Assembly: GCA_964448445.1 (NCBI GenBank)
Contig: CAYVAU010000041.1
Span: 1-13,034, forward strand
From: B73-G16 sp964448445
GTDB taxonomy: Bacteria; Desulfobacterota; B13-G15
DNA length: 13,034 nucleotides
Direction: 5' to 3'
In this document: one piece after another, positions 6,730-13,034 of the stretch
How the letters are laid out: every line of letters starts with the position of its first letter
Numbering within the stretch: the stretch's first letter is position 1
Notes under the pieces: generated by a model
Databases searched by the model: none
Told to the model about the DNA's origin: nothing
What the model saw: the letters and a program-made list of their open reading frames with translations, nothing else
Position numbers and translations under genes: made by a program

Positions 6730-8459
6730 TGGTGTTTCAGAGGGAGATGGAGCGGCGTTTCCGCCCGGTGATCGGTACGGGGCATTTGCTCCTCAGAGCT
6801 GGTTTTATAACCGAGGAGCAGCTCCAGAGGGCCTTAGAAGAGCAAAAGCGAAGGGGCAAAAATCTCGTCTCAGCCCTCATCGAGCTCGGGTTCATAAAGG
6901 AAGAAGAGCTCTTCGAATTTCTTCACACCCGTTACGGTGTCCCATCCACGGATCTGGAGGATGTGGAGATCGATCCGAAGCTCGTGGAGCTGATAGGGGC
7001 TGACCTCATGAGAAAGCACCTGGTGGTGCCGGTCAGGAAGGTGGGAGCCACCCTTTATGTGGCCATGGTCGATCCCTTCGACGTCTCCCTCATCGATGAC
7101 CTCAGGTTCCACACGGGGCTTCACATTGAGGCCCTCGTTGCCCCCGAATCACAGATCCGCAAGGCCATCGAGAGGTTTTTCGATCCCACTGCAGCGCTTG
7201 CCGAGACCGTAAAGGGCGGGGAGTTTGACGAGGCGGTGGAGTTGGTGAAGCCTCAGGAGACCTTCGACCTGACCGAGGCGGAGAAGACCTCCGAAGAGGC
7301 TCCTGTGGTCAAGCTCGTCAACACCATCCTGGCGGATGCCATCACAAAGGATGCCAGCGATATCCATATAGAGCCCTATGAGAAGTTCATACGGGTCCGT
7401 TACCGCATAGACGGGGTGCTTTACGAGGTGATGCGCCTGCCCATGCGGGTGAAAAACGCCGTGGTCTCCCGGATCAAGATCATGTCCCAGCTGGACATAG
7501 CCGAGAGGCGCCTGCCCCAGGATGGGAGGTTCATGGTGCGGATGGGGGGACGCGAGATAGACTTCCGGGTTTCGGTCATACCGGTACAGTATGGTGAAAA
7601 GGTCGTAATGAGGCTCCTGGACAAAACCAGGATCAACTACGAGCTTGGGGACCTCGGCTTGGAAGACGACGATAAAGTGAAGCTCGACAGGGCCATAAGG
7701 AAGCCCTATGGGATGATCCTGGTCACAGGACCCACAGGTTCGGGGAAGTCGACCACCCTTTACACTATTCTTTCTGAACTGAATCAGCCCTCGGTCAACA
7801 TCTGCACGGCCGAGGATCCCATCGAGATAAGCCTGCCTGGGGTGAATCAGGTTCAGGTCCACGAACAGATAGGCCTCACCTTCGCCTCATGCCTTAGGGC
7901 CTTCCTGCGGCAGGATCCCGACATCATCATGGTGGGGGAGATCCGGGATCTGGAGACGGCCGAAATCGCCGTGAGGGCGGCCCTAACGGGGCACTTGGTC
8001 CTTTCCACCCTCCACACCAACGATGCCCCAAGCACCATGACCAGGCTCCTGGACATGGGGGTTGAACCCTTCCTGGTCTCCTCCTCGGTGATCCTGGTTG
8101 TGGCCCAGAGATTGGTGAGGACCATCTGTCCCCATTGTAAGGAGCAGGTAGAACTCCCCCCTGAATCGCTGCTTGAGCTCGGGGTGCCGGAGGAAGAGGT
8201 AAGGAACGGTTTTAAGGCCTTCAGGGGCAGGGGCTGCTCCAAGTGTGACAATCGCGGCTACCGGGGGCGGACCGCCATCTTCGAGATCATGGAGGTGGAT
8301 GATAGGATCAAGGAACTGGTCCTTAAGCGAGCATCGGCCCAAGAAGTAAAGCAAATGGCCCTGGCAAACGGGATGAGGACCCTGAGGGAGAGCGGGATCC
8401 TCAAGGTCAAAAAAGGGATAACGACCGTGGAAGAGGTCCTGAGGGTCACCTCCGATTAG
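6729..8459 (+). CDS. pilB: Type IV pilus assembly ATPase PilB (GspE family)
   Basis: PilB is the cytoplasmic hexameric ATPase that powers pilus extension by driving pilin subunits through PilC. The 576-residue product has an N-terminal MshEN-like helical domain (about 15-75), a DIHIEP segment at 211-216 opening the N2 domain, Walker A GPTGSGKS at 334-341, Asp box EDPIE at 362-366, Walker B DIIMVGEIRD at 398-407, His box STLHTNDAPS around H429, and a zinc site from C467, C470, C503 and C506. The tetracysteine and MshEN domain fit PilB/GspE, not PilT. In the MshEN repeats the positions normally RLG read GTG (16-18) and NLV (45-47), so c-di-GMP binding is doubtful. A start at 6729 has AGGA at good spacing; ATG 6747 is less well placed. 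GspE of a type II secretion system is the alternative, but pilT next door argues for pili. Confidence 0.95.
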   Translation: MVFQREMERRFRPVIGTGHLLLRAGFITEEQLQRALEEQKRRGKNLVSALIELGFIKEEELFEFLHTRYGVPSTDLEDVEIDPKLVELIGADLMRKHLVVPVRKVGATLYVAMVDPFDVSLIDDLRFHTGLHIEALVAPESQIRKAIERFFDPTAALAETVKGGEFDEAVELVKPQETFDLTEAEKTSEEAPVVKLVNTILADAITKDASDIHIEPYEKFIRVRYRIDGVLYEVMRLPMRVKNAVVSRIKIMSQLDIAERRLPQDGRFMVRMGGREIDFRVSVIPVQYGEKVVMRLLDKTRINYELGDLGLEDDDKVKLDRAIRKPYGMILVTGPTGSGKSTTLYTILSELNQPSVNICTAEDPIEISLPGVNQVQVHEQIGLTFASCLRAFLRQDPDIIMVGEIRDLETAEIAVRAALTGHLVLSTLHTNDAPSTMTRLLDMGVEPFLVSSSVILVVAQRLVRTICPHCKEQVELPPESLLELGVPEEEVRNGFKAFRGRGCSKCDNRGYRGRTAIFEIMEVDDRIKELVLKRASAQEVKQMALANGMRTLRESGILKVKKGITTVEEVLRVTSD

Positions 8460-8461
8460 CG

Positions 8462-9568
8462 ATGGCGGCAAGGAAACCCGAGATGGAAGAACTCTTGAGG
8501 ATTATGGTGGAGGAGGGGGCCACCGACCTTCACATCACCGCGGGTGTCCCCCCGAGGATAAGGATCAATAAAAGGCTCATCTCCCTGGATTACGATCCCC
8601 TCACACCAGCTGACACCCACAGGCTCTGTTACAGTGTTCTGACAGAAGCCCAAAAGAAGCGCTTCGAGGAGGAGCACGAACTCGATTTCTCCTTTGGCAT
8701 TGCGGGCTTGAGCCGCTTCAGGGGCAATCTTTTCATCCAGAGGGGGACTGTGGCCGGGGCCTTCAGGGCCATTCCCCACAAGATCCCCAGCTTTAAGGAA
8801 CTCGGCCTTCCCCCAATAGTGGAGGAATTGACCCGCAGGCCGAAGGGGTTGATCCTGGTGACCGGTCCCACCGGATCGGGGAAGTCCACGACCCTTGCCG
8901 CGATGATCGACAGAATCAATGAGGAACGCTTCGGACACATCGTCACCATTGAGGACCCCATCGAGTACCTGCATCCGCACAAAAACTGCATAGTGAACCA
9001 AAGGGAGGTGGGATCCGATACTTACAGCTTCAAGGATGCCCTGAAGCACATCCTGCGCCAGGATCCCGATGTGGTCCTCATAGGGGAGATGAGGGACCTG
9101 GAGACCATAGAGGCCGCCCTCACCTTGGCCGAGACCGGCCACTTGACCCTGGCAACGCTTCACACCAACAGTGCCGTTGAAACCATAAACCGCATCATCG
9201 ATGTCTTCCCCCCCCATCAGCAGCACCAGGTAAGGACTATGCTGTCCTTCGTGCTGGAGGGGATCCTCTGCCAGAGGCTCTTGCCCCGGGCAGATGGAAA
9301 GGGGCTGGTTTTGGCCTTGGAGATCTTGGTGCCCAATTCCGCGGTGAGGAACCTAATAAGGGAGAACAAGATCCACCAGATCTATTCCCACATGCAGGTG
9401 GGCCAGCAGGAAACCGCCATGCAGACCTTGAATCAATCCCTTTACGCCCTTTACCAGAAGGGGCTCATAACCCTGGAGGATGCGATGGAGGCATCCACAA
9501 ACCTCGAGGAGTTCAGGAAGATGCTGAGCTCTTCGGGGCCAAGTTTTGTAGCGAGGGAGAGGTTCTGA
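8462..9568 (+). CDS. pilT: Type IV pilus retraction ATPase PilT
   Basis: PilT depolymerises the pilus, producing the pulling force for twitching motility and DNA uptake. The 368-residue protein shows the N-terminal ATDLHITAGVPPRIRI (20-35), Walker A GPTGSGKS at 135-142, Asp box EDPIEY at 164-169, Walker B DPDVVLIGEMRD at 201-212, His box LATLHTNSAVETINRIID at 230-247, and the PilT-specific AVRNLIRE at 294-301, matching the AIRNLIRE motif needed for retraction. There is no tetracysteine zinc site, in contrast to PilB. The ATG at 8462 lies 2 bases after the pilB stop without a Shine-Dalgarno. An in-frame ATG at 8483 has AAGGA at 8-base spacing and gives a start (MEELLRIM) that also fits the family; either could be used. 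Confidence 0.96.
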   Translation: MAARKPEMEELLRIMVEEGATDLHITAGVPPRIRINKRLISLDYDPLTPADTHRLCYSVLTEAQKKRFEEEHELDFSFGIAGLSRFRGNLFIQRGTVAGAFRAIPHKIPSFKELGLPPIVEELTRRPKGLILVTGPTGSGKSTTLAAMIDRINEERFGHIVTIEDPIEYLHPHKNCIVNQREVGSDTYSFKDALKHILRQDPDVVLIGEMRDLETIEAALTLAETGHLTLATLHTNSAVETINRIIDVFPPHQQHQVRTMLSFVLEGILCQRLLPRADGKGLVLALEILVPNSAVRNLIRENKIHQIYSHMQVGQQETAMQTLNQSLYALYQKGLITLEDAMEASTNLEEFRKMLSSSGPSFVARERF

Positions 9569-9569
9569 G

Positions 9570-10769
9570 ATGCCCGTGTTCGTTTGGGAAGGAAGGACCG
9601 TTACAGGCATACCCCAGCGGGGGGAGATGGAGGCCCCAAGTGAATTGGCCCTGCGAACCCTTTTGACCCAGCGGGGGATCGTCCCCACCAAGATCGCCCG
9701 TAAGCCGAAGGAGATAACCCTCCCCTTCTTGAAGAAGAGGGTCAGGAGGCGGGATGTCCTGGTCTTCACCCAGCAACTTGCAGCCATGATCGATGCAGGC
9801 CTTCCCCTGGCCCAGGCCTTGGAGATCCTGGCGCAGCAGACCGAGAACCCGGCCTTCAAGAAGATCATCCGCCAGGTGAAGGAGGATGTGGAGGGAGGGC
9901 TCACCCTTGCTGCCGCCTTAGGGAAACACCCCAAGGTCTTCGACAGGCTCTATGTGGACATGGTGGTGGCGGGTGAGGAATCGGGAAACCTGGATGTGAT
10001 GCTCAGGCGCCTTGCCAACCACATTGAAAAGATGGAGGATTTGAAGCGCAAGATCCGCTCTGCCCTCATCTATCCCTCGATCATCGTGGTGGTGGCGGTG
10101 GTGGTGACGGCCGTGCTTTTGGTCTTTGTCATCCCCACCTTCGAGAAGCTCTTCAGCGGTGTGGGGATGTCCCTTCCCCTGCCCACCCAGATAGTCATAA
10201 ACATAAGCAGGTTCACCAAGGCCAATGTTCCCTATCTGGCAGCGGCCCTGGTCGCCCTGGCCATTGCCCTCAGGTACTACTACAGGACGCCGAAGGGGAA
10301 ATTGCACATAGACAGCCTCCTGCTCAAAATCCCCATCATCGGCGTGCTCCTTCAGAAGGTCTCCATAGCCCGGTTCTCTCGGACGCTGGCCACCCTTATA
10401 ACCAGCGGTGTGCCTGTTCTGGATGCCTTGGAAATTGTCGCCGCCACCACCGGAAACCGGCGGGTGGAGGTGGCGGTCCATGAGGCCAAGGAGGAACTCA
10501 GGGAAGGAGAGAGCCTGGCACCACCCCTTGAGCGAAGCGGTGTCTTCCCCTTGATGGTGACCCACATGGTGGCTGTGGGTGAGGCCACGGGAAGTCTTGA
10601 TGCGATGCTTAACAAGGTGGCCGATTTCTATGAGGCGGATGTGGATCATGCTGTCACGAATCTCAGCTCGATGCTGGAACCTGTATTGATCATCTTCCTA
10701 GGGGTCATCATCGGGGGGCTGGTTATCTCCATGTATCTGCCCATATTCAAGCTGGCGGCCACCTTCTAA
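9570..10769 (+). CDS. pilC: Type IV pilus inner-membrane platform protein PilC (GspF family)
   Basis: PilC is the membrane platform that couples the motor ATPases to pilin assembly and removal. The 399-residue protein has two T2SSF cytoplasmic repeats: residues about 66-189, opening with FTQQLAAMIDAGLPLAQAL, and about 269-391, opening with FSRTLATLITSGVPVLDAL. Each ends in a hydrophobic segment (about 169-189 and 371-392), with a third at about 220-236. GEESGNLDVML (135-145) and GEATGSLDAML (337-347) are the paired repeat signatures. GAGGGAGAGG precedes the ATG, which is 1 base after the pilT stop. Its TAA overlaps by 4 bases the end of the convergent kinase-like gene. The pilS-pilR regulators that follow pilC in several related bacteria are absent here, as are pilin and prepilin peptidase genes. 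Confidence 0.95.
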   Translation: MPVFVWEGRTVTGIPQRGEMEAPSELALRTLLTQRGIVPTKIARKPKEITLPFLKKRVRRRDVLVFTQQLAAMIDAGLPLAQALEILAQQTENPAFKKIIRQVKEDVEGGLTLAAALGKHPKVFDRLYVDMVVAGEESGNLDVMLRRLANHIEKMEDLKRKIRSALIYPSIIVVVAVVVTAVLLVFVIPTFEKLFSGVGMSLPLPTQIVINISRFTKANVPYLAAALVALAIALRYYYRTPKGKLHIDSLLLKIPIIGVLLQKVSIARFSRTLATLITSGVPVLDALEIVAATTGNRRVEVAVHEAKEELREGESLAPPLERSGVFPLMVTHMVAVGEATGSLDAMLNKVADFYEADVDHAVTNLSSMLEPVLIIFLGVIIGGLVISMYLPIFKLAATF

Positions 10770-11332
10770 AGACCCAGATGGAGCAGCCCTGCGGTCACCA
10801 GAGGGATGCTCAGATTGTCATCCACCCCCACCGAGAGGGCTTCAACGAGGGTGGCCACCAGCGATACCGCTATCCCCCAAAGGGGAGGACCGGGATAGAG
10901 GGAGAGGATCAGGACTGAGGCCGAGGCAAAAAAGGCAAGGCTTCCTTCAAGGCTCCGCGAAGAGCGGAAGCGATGCCTCCCCCACCGGGAACCGACCTCA
11001 GAGGCCGCTATATCCGAAAGGCAAGCCACAAATAAAGCGGGGATGACGGCCTCTTTCTGGAAGAGCAAAAGGACCAGGAAGGCACCGATGAGGAAGTAGC
11101 TGGAACCTATAAGGTTCTTTTGTTCCCTGTCCTTGAGGAGCTTGTCCCCGAGCAGACGATAAAAGAAGCGCCTGAAGCCTCCGTGAAAGAGGCGCAGGAG
11201 ATCGCTTCCCACATAAAGGACCATCGCCCCCAGAACACCCAGGAGGACCACTTCTTTGGAAAAGAAAAAGTAGCCTATGGGGATGGCGAGACCAAGGGAG
11301 TGGAAGAGATCCCTCTGAAACTCAAGTTTCAC
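10766..11332 (-). CDS. SEC59/DGK1-like membrane kinase (diacylglycerol/polyprenol kinase family)
   Basis: This 188-residue, very hydrophobic protein resembles the SEC59/DGK1/VTE5 family, whose eukaryotic members phosphorylate dolichol, diacylglycerol or phytol with CTP. Supporting features are FQRDLFHSLGLAIPIGYFF near the N-terminus (family pattern RK-x-x-H), the central NLIGSSYFLIGA (73-84), LSDIAASEVGSRWGR (105-119), SLEGS (127-131) and VDDNLSIPL (170-178), with several membrane helices between. The substrate here is unknown. GTG at 11332 is chosen because it forms a GTGA overlap with the rluB stop; GTG at 11344 with GGGAG at 8-base spacing is the alternative. The frame stays open a further 63 codons upstream inside rluB, but that part is hydrophilic and low-complexity. 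It is last in the miaA-hfq-scpB-rluB cluster. Confidence 0.8.
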   Translation of the reverse strand: MKLEFQRDLFHSLGLAIPIGYFFFSKEVVLLGVLGAMVLYVGSDLLRLFHGGFRRFFYRLLGDKLLKDREQKNLIGSSYFLIGAFLVLLLFQKEAVIPALFVACLSDIAASEVGSRWGRHRFRSSRSLEGSLAFFASASVLILSLYPGPPLWGIAVSLVATLVEALSVGVDDNLSIPLVTAGLLHLGL

Positions 11333-12054
11333 CTCCCGATCCACTTCCTCAGCTCCCTTATCTCCCCGGGATCCAGGGGGCGATACTGGCCGGGCTTGAG
11401 TCCCTTCAAGGTCAAGGGGCCAAAGCCCACCCTCTTGAGCCTCCTCACCGGATAACCCAAAGCGGCCAAGGTCCTGCGGATCACCCTGTTTCTGCCTTCC
11501 CTCAGGGTTATGCTCAGCCAAGTGGAGGCCTTCGTCTTCCGGACGATTTGGACCTGCATCCTCGGGCTCGGGCCGTCCTCAAGGGGAACCCCGCCCCTTT
11601 TGAGCCTCTCCAAGGCCCTCTCCTCCAAGTGCCCTTTGACCTTCACCAGATAGCGCCTGGGGACCCCGAAGCGGGGGTGGGTGAGCCTGAAGGCGAGCTC
11701 TCCATCGTTGGTCAACAGCAGCAACCCCTCGGAGTCCCAATCGAGCCTTCCTACAGGGAAGACCCTCTCGCGGACCCCTTTAAGAAGTTCCCTTACCGTC
11801 GGCCTCCCCTTCGGGTCCTCGAGGGAGGTGATGATCCCGCGGGGCTTGTAAAGCAGGTAATAGACCTTTCTTGGAGGAGGCGGAAGGGGCCTTCCGTCCA
11901 CCAGGATCTCATCCCTTAAGGGGTCGGCCTTCTGTCCGAGGGAGGCCACCTGGCCGTTCACCACCACCCTGCCTGCCTTGATCAGCTCCTCGGCCTTCCT
12001 CCTGGATGCAATTCCATAAGAACTGAGGATCTTCTGCAAGCGCTCCTCTGGCAT
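11329..12054 (-). CDS. rluB: 23S rRNA pseudouridine synthase, RluB/RsuA family
   Basis: The 241-residue enzyme should isomerise a specific uridine in 23S rRNA (U2605 in E. coli for RluB). Residues about 3-55 form an S4 RNA-binding domain (ERLQKILSSYGIASRRKAEE, GRVVVNG). The catalytic domain follows with YLLYKPRGIITS (66-77), the RsuA/RluB/RluE/RluF signature GRLDWDSEGLLLLTNDGEL with catalytic D105, and the late motif LREGRNRVIRR. A position downstream of scpB is typical of RluB, which makes it the best call over RluE, RluF or RsuA. AAGGGGAG precedes the ATG, which directly follows the scpB TAG, and its TGA overlaps the next gene's GTG. Confidence 0.92.
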   Translation of the reverse strand: MPEERLQKILSSYGIASRRKAEELIKAGRVVVNGQVASLGQKADPLRDEILVDGRPLPPPPRKVYYLLYKPRGIITSLEDPKGRPTVRELLKGVRERVFPVGRLDWDSEGLLLLTNDGELAFRLTHPRFGVPRRYLVKVKGHLEERALERLKRGGVPLEDGPSPRMQVQIVRKTKASTWLSITLREGRNRVIRRTLAALGYPVRRLKRVGFGPLTLKGLKPGQYRPLDPGEIRELRKWIGR

Positions 12055-12579
12055 CTAACTCCCCTTGAGGGACCGCAGTTCCCTCAGGGAAGGAAGGTCT
12101 TTGAGGGACTTCAAGCCGAAAACCCGAAGGAATTTCTCGGTGGTCCCGTAAAGGAGGGGCCTACCCGGGGCTTCCTTCCTCCCCACAGGCTTTATGAGCC
12201 CCTTCTCCATAAGGGAACCGATGACCCAACCCGAATCCACTCCCCGGATCTCCTCGATCTCGCCCCTGCTCACCGGCTGACGGTAGGCCACAATGGCAAG
12301 GGTCTCCAGGGCCGCTCGCGAAAGCTTAATGGGCGTCACCTTCCTGAGCCGCCTTATCCACTGGGCATACTCGGGGAGGGTCCTAAACTGATACCCCCCC
12401 GCCACCTCCTGCAATGCAAAGGAGAGTCCCAATTGCCTGTAATCGTTCAGGAGTTCGTCCAGGGCCCTCTTGATCTCTCCCTTAGGCCACTCGGGCAGGA
12501 CCTCCTCAAGGTCCCTCAGGGATAGGGGATCACCATGGGCGAAAAGCAGGGCCTCTATCACCCTCTTCAGATCCCTCAT
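12055..12579 (-). CDS. scpB: Segregation and condensation protein ScpB
   Basis: ScpB is the winged-helix (kite) subunit that dimerises and binds ScpA in the Smc-ScpAB condensin, which organises and segregates the chromosome. The 174-residue protein shows an N-terminal winged helix beginning IEALLFAHGDPLSLRDLEE, then LSRAALETLAIVAYRQPVSR (86-105) with EIEEIRGVDS (108-117), and GRKEAPGRPLLYGTTEKFL (133-151), all hallmarks of ScpB. scpA, its usual upstream partner, is absent; the preceding gene is hfq, overlapped by ATGA with GGAAAAGG as ribosome-binding site. scpA must lie elsewhere if the complex is functional. Confidence 0.95.
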   Translation of the reverse strand: MRDLKRVIEALLFAHGDPLSLRDLEEVLPEWPKGEIKRALDELLNDYRQLGLSFALQEVAGGYQFRTLPEYAQWIRRLRKVTPIKLSRAALETLAIVAYRQPVSRGEIEEIRGVDSGWVIGSLMEKGLIKPVGRKEAPGRPLLYGTTEKFLRVFGLKSLKDLPSLRELRSLKGS

Positions 12580-12800
12580 CCTTTTCCGCCCTGGGGAGAG
12601 ATGGAAGCTACGGCGTGCTTGTAGATAAGGTATTCCTCCTCCCCGTAACCCTTGAGGTGAATGCAGTAATTGTCAAAACCGGTGATGTAGCCGAAGAGCC
12701 TCTCCCCTGAAAGGAGGATCACCGAGACCCACTGTCTTTCCTTCCTCATGCGGTTGAGGAAGGCCTCCTGCAGCTTAATGGGTTTGCGCTCCTTCTCCAT
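12576..12800 (-). CDS. hfq: RNA chaperone Hfq, atypical distal face
   Basis: Hfq forms a hexameric Sm-like ring that pairs small RNAs with mRNAs. From ATG 12800 the product is 74 residues. Retained are LQEAFLN (10-16), the rim patch RKER (19-22), the Sm1 core with GFD (41-43), and the Sm2 motif YKHAVASI (60-67), whose K61 and H62 match the proximal uridine-binding pair. Compared with E. coli Hfq, residues equivalent to Y25, I30 and Q33 on the distal, A-rich-binding face are I, E and F, and the loop before Sm2 is two residues longer. GGAAGGG lies at 6-base spacing from ATG 12800; the longer frame from ATG 12830 would add ten residues not typical of Hfq. It overlaps the miaA end by 26 bases; miaA-hfq order is widespread. 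Confidence 0.92.
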   Translation of the reverse strand: MEKERKPIKLQEAFLNRMRKERQWVSVILLSGERLFGYITGFDNYCIHLKGYGEEEYLIYKHAVASISPQGGKG

Positions 12801-13034
12801 CTCCTGCCCTTCCCAAGAACTCGGCCACAAGGCGAAAGATCCTCTCCCTCTCCTCGGGATACCTGAACCACTGGATCTCCGGATCCCTCTTGAACCAGGT
12901 TATCTGCCTTTTAGCCAGATGGCGGGTATTCCTCTTTATCAACCTCACGGCCTCATCCAGGGAGATCTCACCACGGAGGTATTTGAGGATCTCCTTATAA
13001 CCTATGGCCTTCATGGAAGTCAGCCCCTCCCCAT
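12775..13034 (-). CDS. miaA: tRNA dimethylallyltransferase MiaA, C-terminal part
   Basis: MiaA adds a dimethylallyl group to N6 of adenosine 37 in tRNAs that read codons starting with U. Only the last 86 codons are in the window, and the reading frame continues off the right edge upstream of the internal ATG at 13014. The visible part has MKAIGYKEIL and then RLIKRNTRHLAKRQITWFKR, the highly conserved C-terminal signature with TR-x-x-AKRQ-x-TWF. The P-loop and substrate domains lie outside. Its stop is 26 bases inside the hfq start region, so the two are translated from overlapping sequence in an operon with hfq, scpB, rluB and the kinase-like gene. Confidence 0.95.
   Translation of the reverse strand, partial: GEGLTSMKAIGYKEILKYLRGEISLDEAVRLIKRNTRHLAKRQITWFKRDPEIQWFRYPEERERIFRLVAEFLGRAGDGEGAQTH

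Noticed and set aside
7149..7862. 237-codon antisense frame inside pilB
   Set aside because: Fully covered by well-supported pilB; the product is rich in His, Gly and Pro with no recognisable domain.
8456..9226. 256-codon antisense frame over pilT
   Set aside because: pilT motifs are intact on the other strand, and the antisense frame has no ribosome-binding site or domain.
9918..10649. 243-codon antisense frame inside pilC
   Set aside because: Histidine-rich shadow of hydrophobic Val/Ile codons in pilC; not a plausible protein.
11333..11521. 63-codon N-terminal extension of the kinase-like gene
   Set aside because: It lies wholly within rluB in another frame, is hydrophilic low-complexity sequence, and a GTGA start-stop overlap at 11332 gives the family-length protein.
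1..13034. Mobile elements, CRISPR arrays, tRNA or rRNA genes, defence or toxin-antitoxin modules
   Set aside because: No transposase or integrase motifs, no spaced direct repeats and no RNA-gene signatures were seen; nearly all sequence is accounted for by housekeeping and pilus genes.

Overview
This window looks like ordinary chromosome from a Gram-negative bacterium. Evidence is the LapA/LapB-type envelope protein, Hfq, and type IV pilus motor genes of the PilB-PilT-PilC kind. Coding strands are GC-rich and very purine-rich, with many AGG arginine codons and Lys/Glu-rich proteins. That pattern is common in thermophilic anaerobes, and the gene order recalls the former Deltaproteobacteria (Thermodesulfobacteriota and relatives). 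The taxonomic guess is inference from a single window. No mobile element, CRISPR array, tRNA, rRNA or phage gene was found, and coding density is very high: the longest gap is 185 bases.

Layout. (1) Positions 1-1661, minus strand: priA, the replication-restart helicase, cut by the left edge. (2) A 67-base divergent spacer with a perfect 9-bp GC hairpin and a consensus TATAAT. (3) 1729-3679, plus strand: trmJ-like tRNA 2'-O-methyltransferase, then a class I aspartate aminotransferase. (4) 3654-4130, minus strand: a Nudix hydrolase whose end overlaps the aminotransferase. (5) 4187-6543, plus strand: rsfS (ribosome silencing), a 429-residue protein that appears to fuse LapA and LapB, and comF, all abutting or overlapping. 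(6) 6544-6728: a short intergenic stretch with a candidate extended -10 promoter. (7) 6729-10769, plus strand: pilB, pilT and pilC, the extension ATPase, retraction ATPase and inner-membrane platform of a type IV pilus, separated by 2 and 1 bases. (8) 10766-13034, minus strand, read right to left: miaA (cut by the right edge), hfq, scpB, rluB and a SEC59/DGK1-like membrane kinase. Every junction in this cluster overlaps or abuts, so it is very probably one operon.

How they work together. Three themes recur: RNA and translation (trmJ, rsfS, miaA, hfq, rluB), genome maintenance and uptake (priA, scpB, comF), and the envelope (LapAB-like protein, lipid or polyprenol kinase, pilus motor). PilB/PilT/PilC and ComF are both linked to natural transformation in other bacteria, but no other competence gene is visible here.

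I found no clearly new multi-gene system. The points most worth a second look are the LapA-LapB fusion, an Hfq whose distal RNA-binding face departs from the classical residues and whose Sm2 loop is longer, hfq lying directly before scpB where scpA is often found, a PilB whose N-terminal domain lacks the expected c-di-GMP-binding triads, and the possibly leaderless trmJ transcript beside a hairpin in the priA leader.
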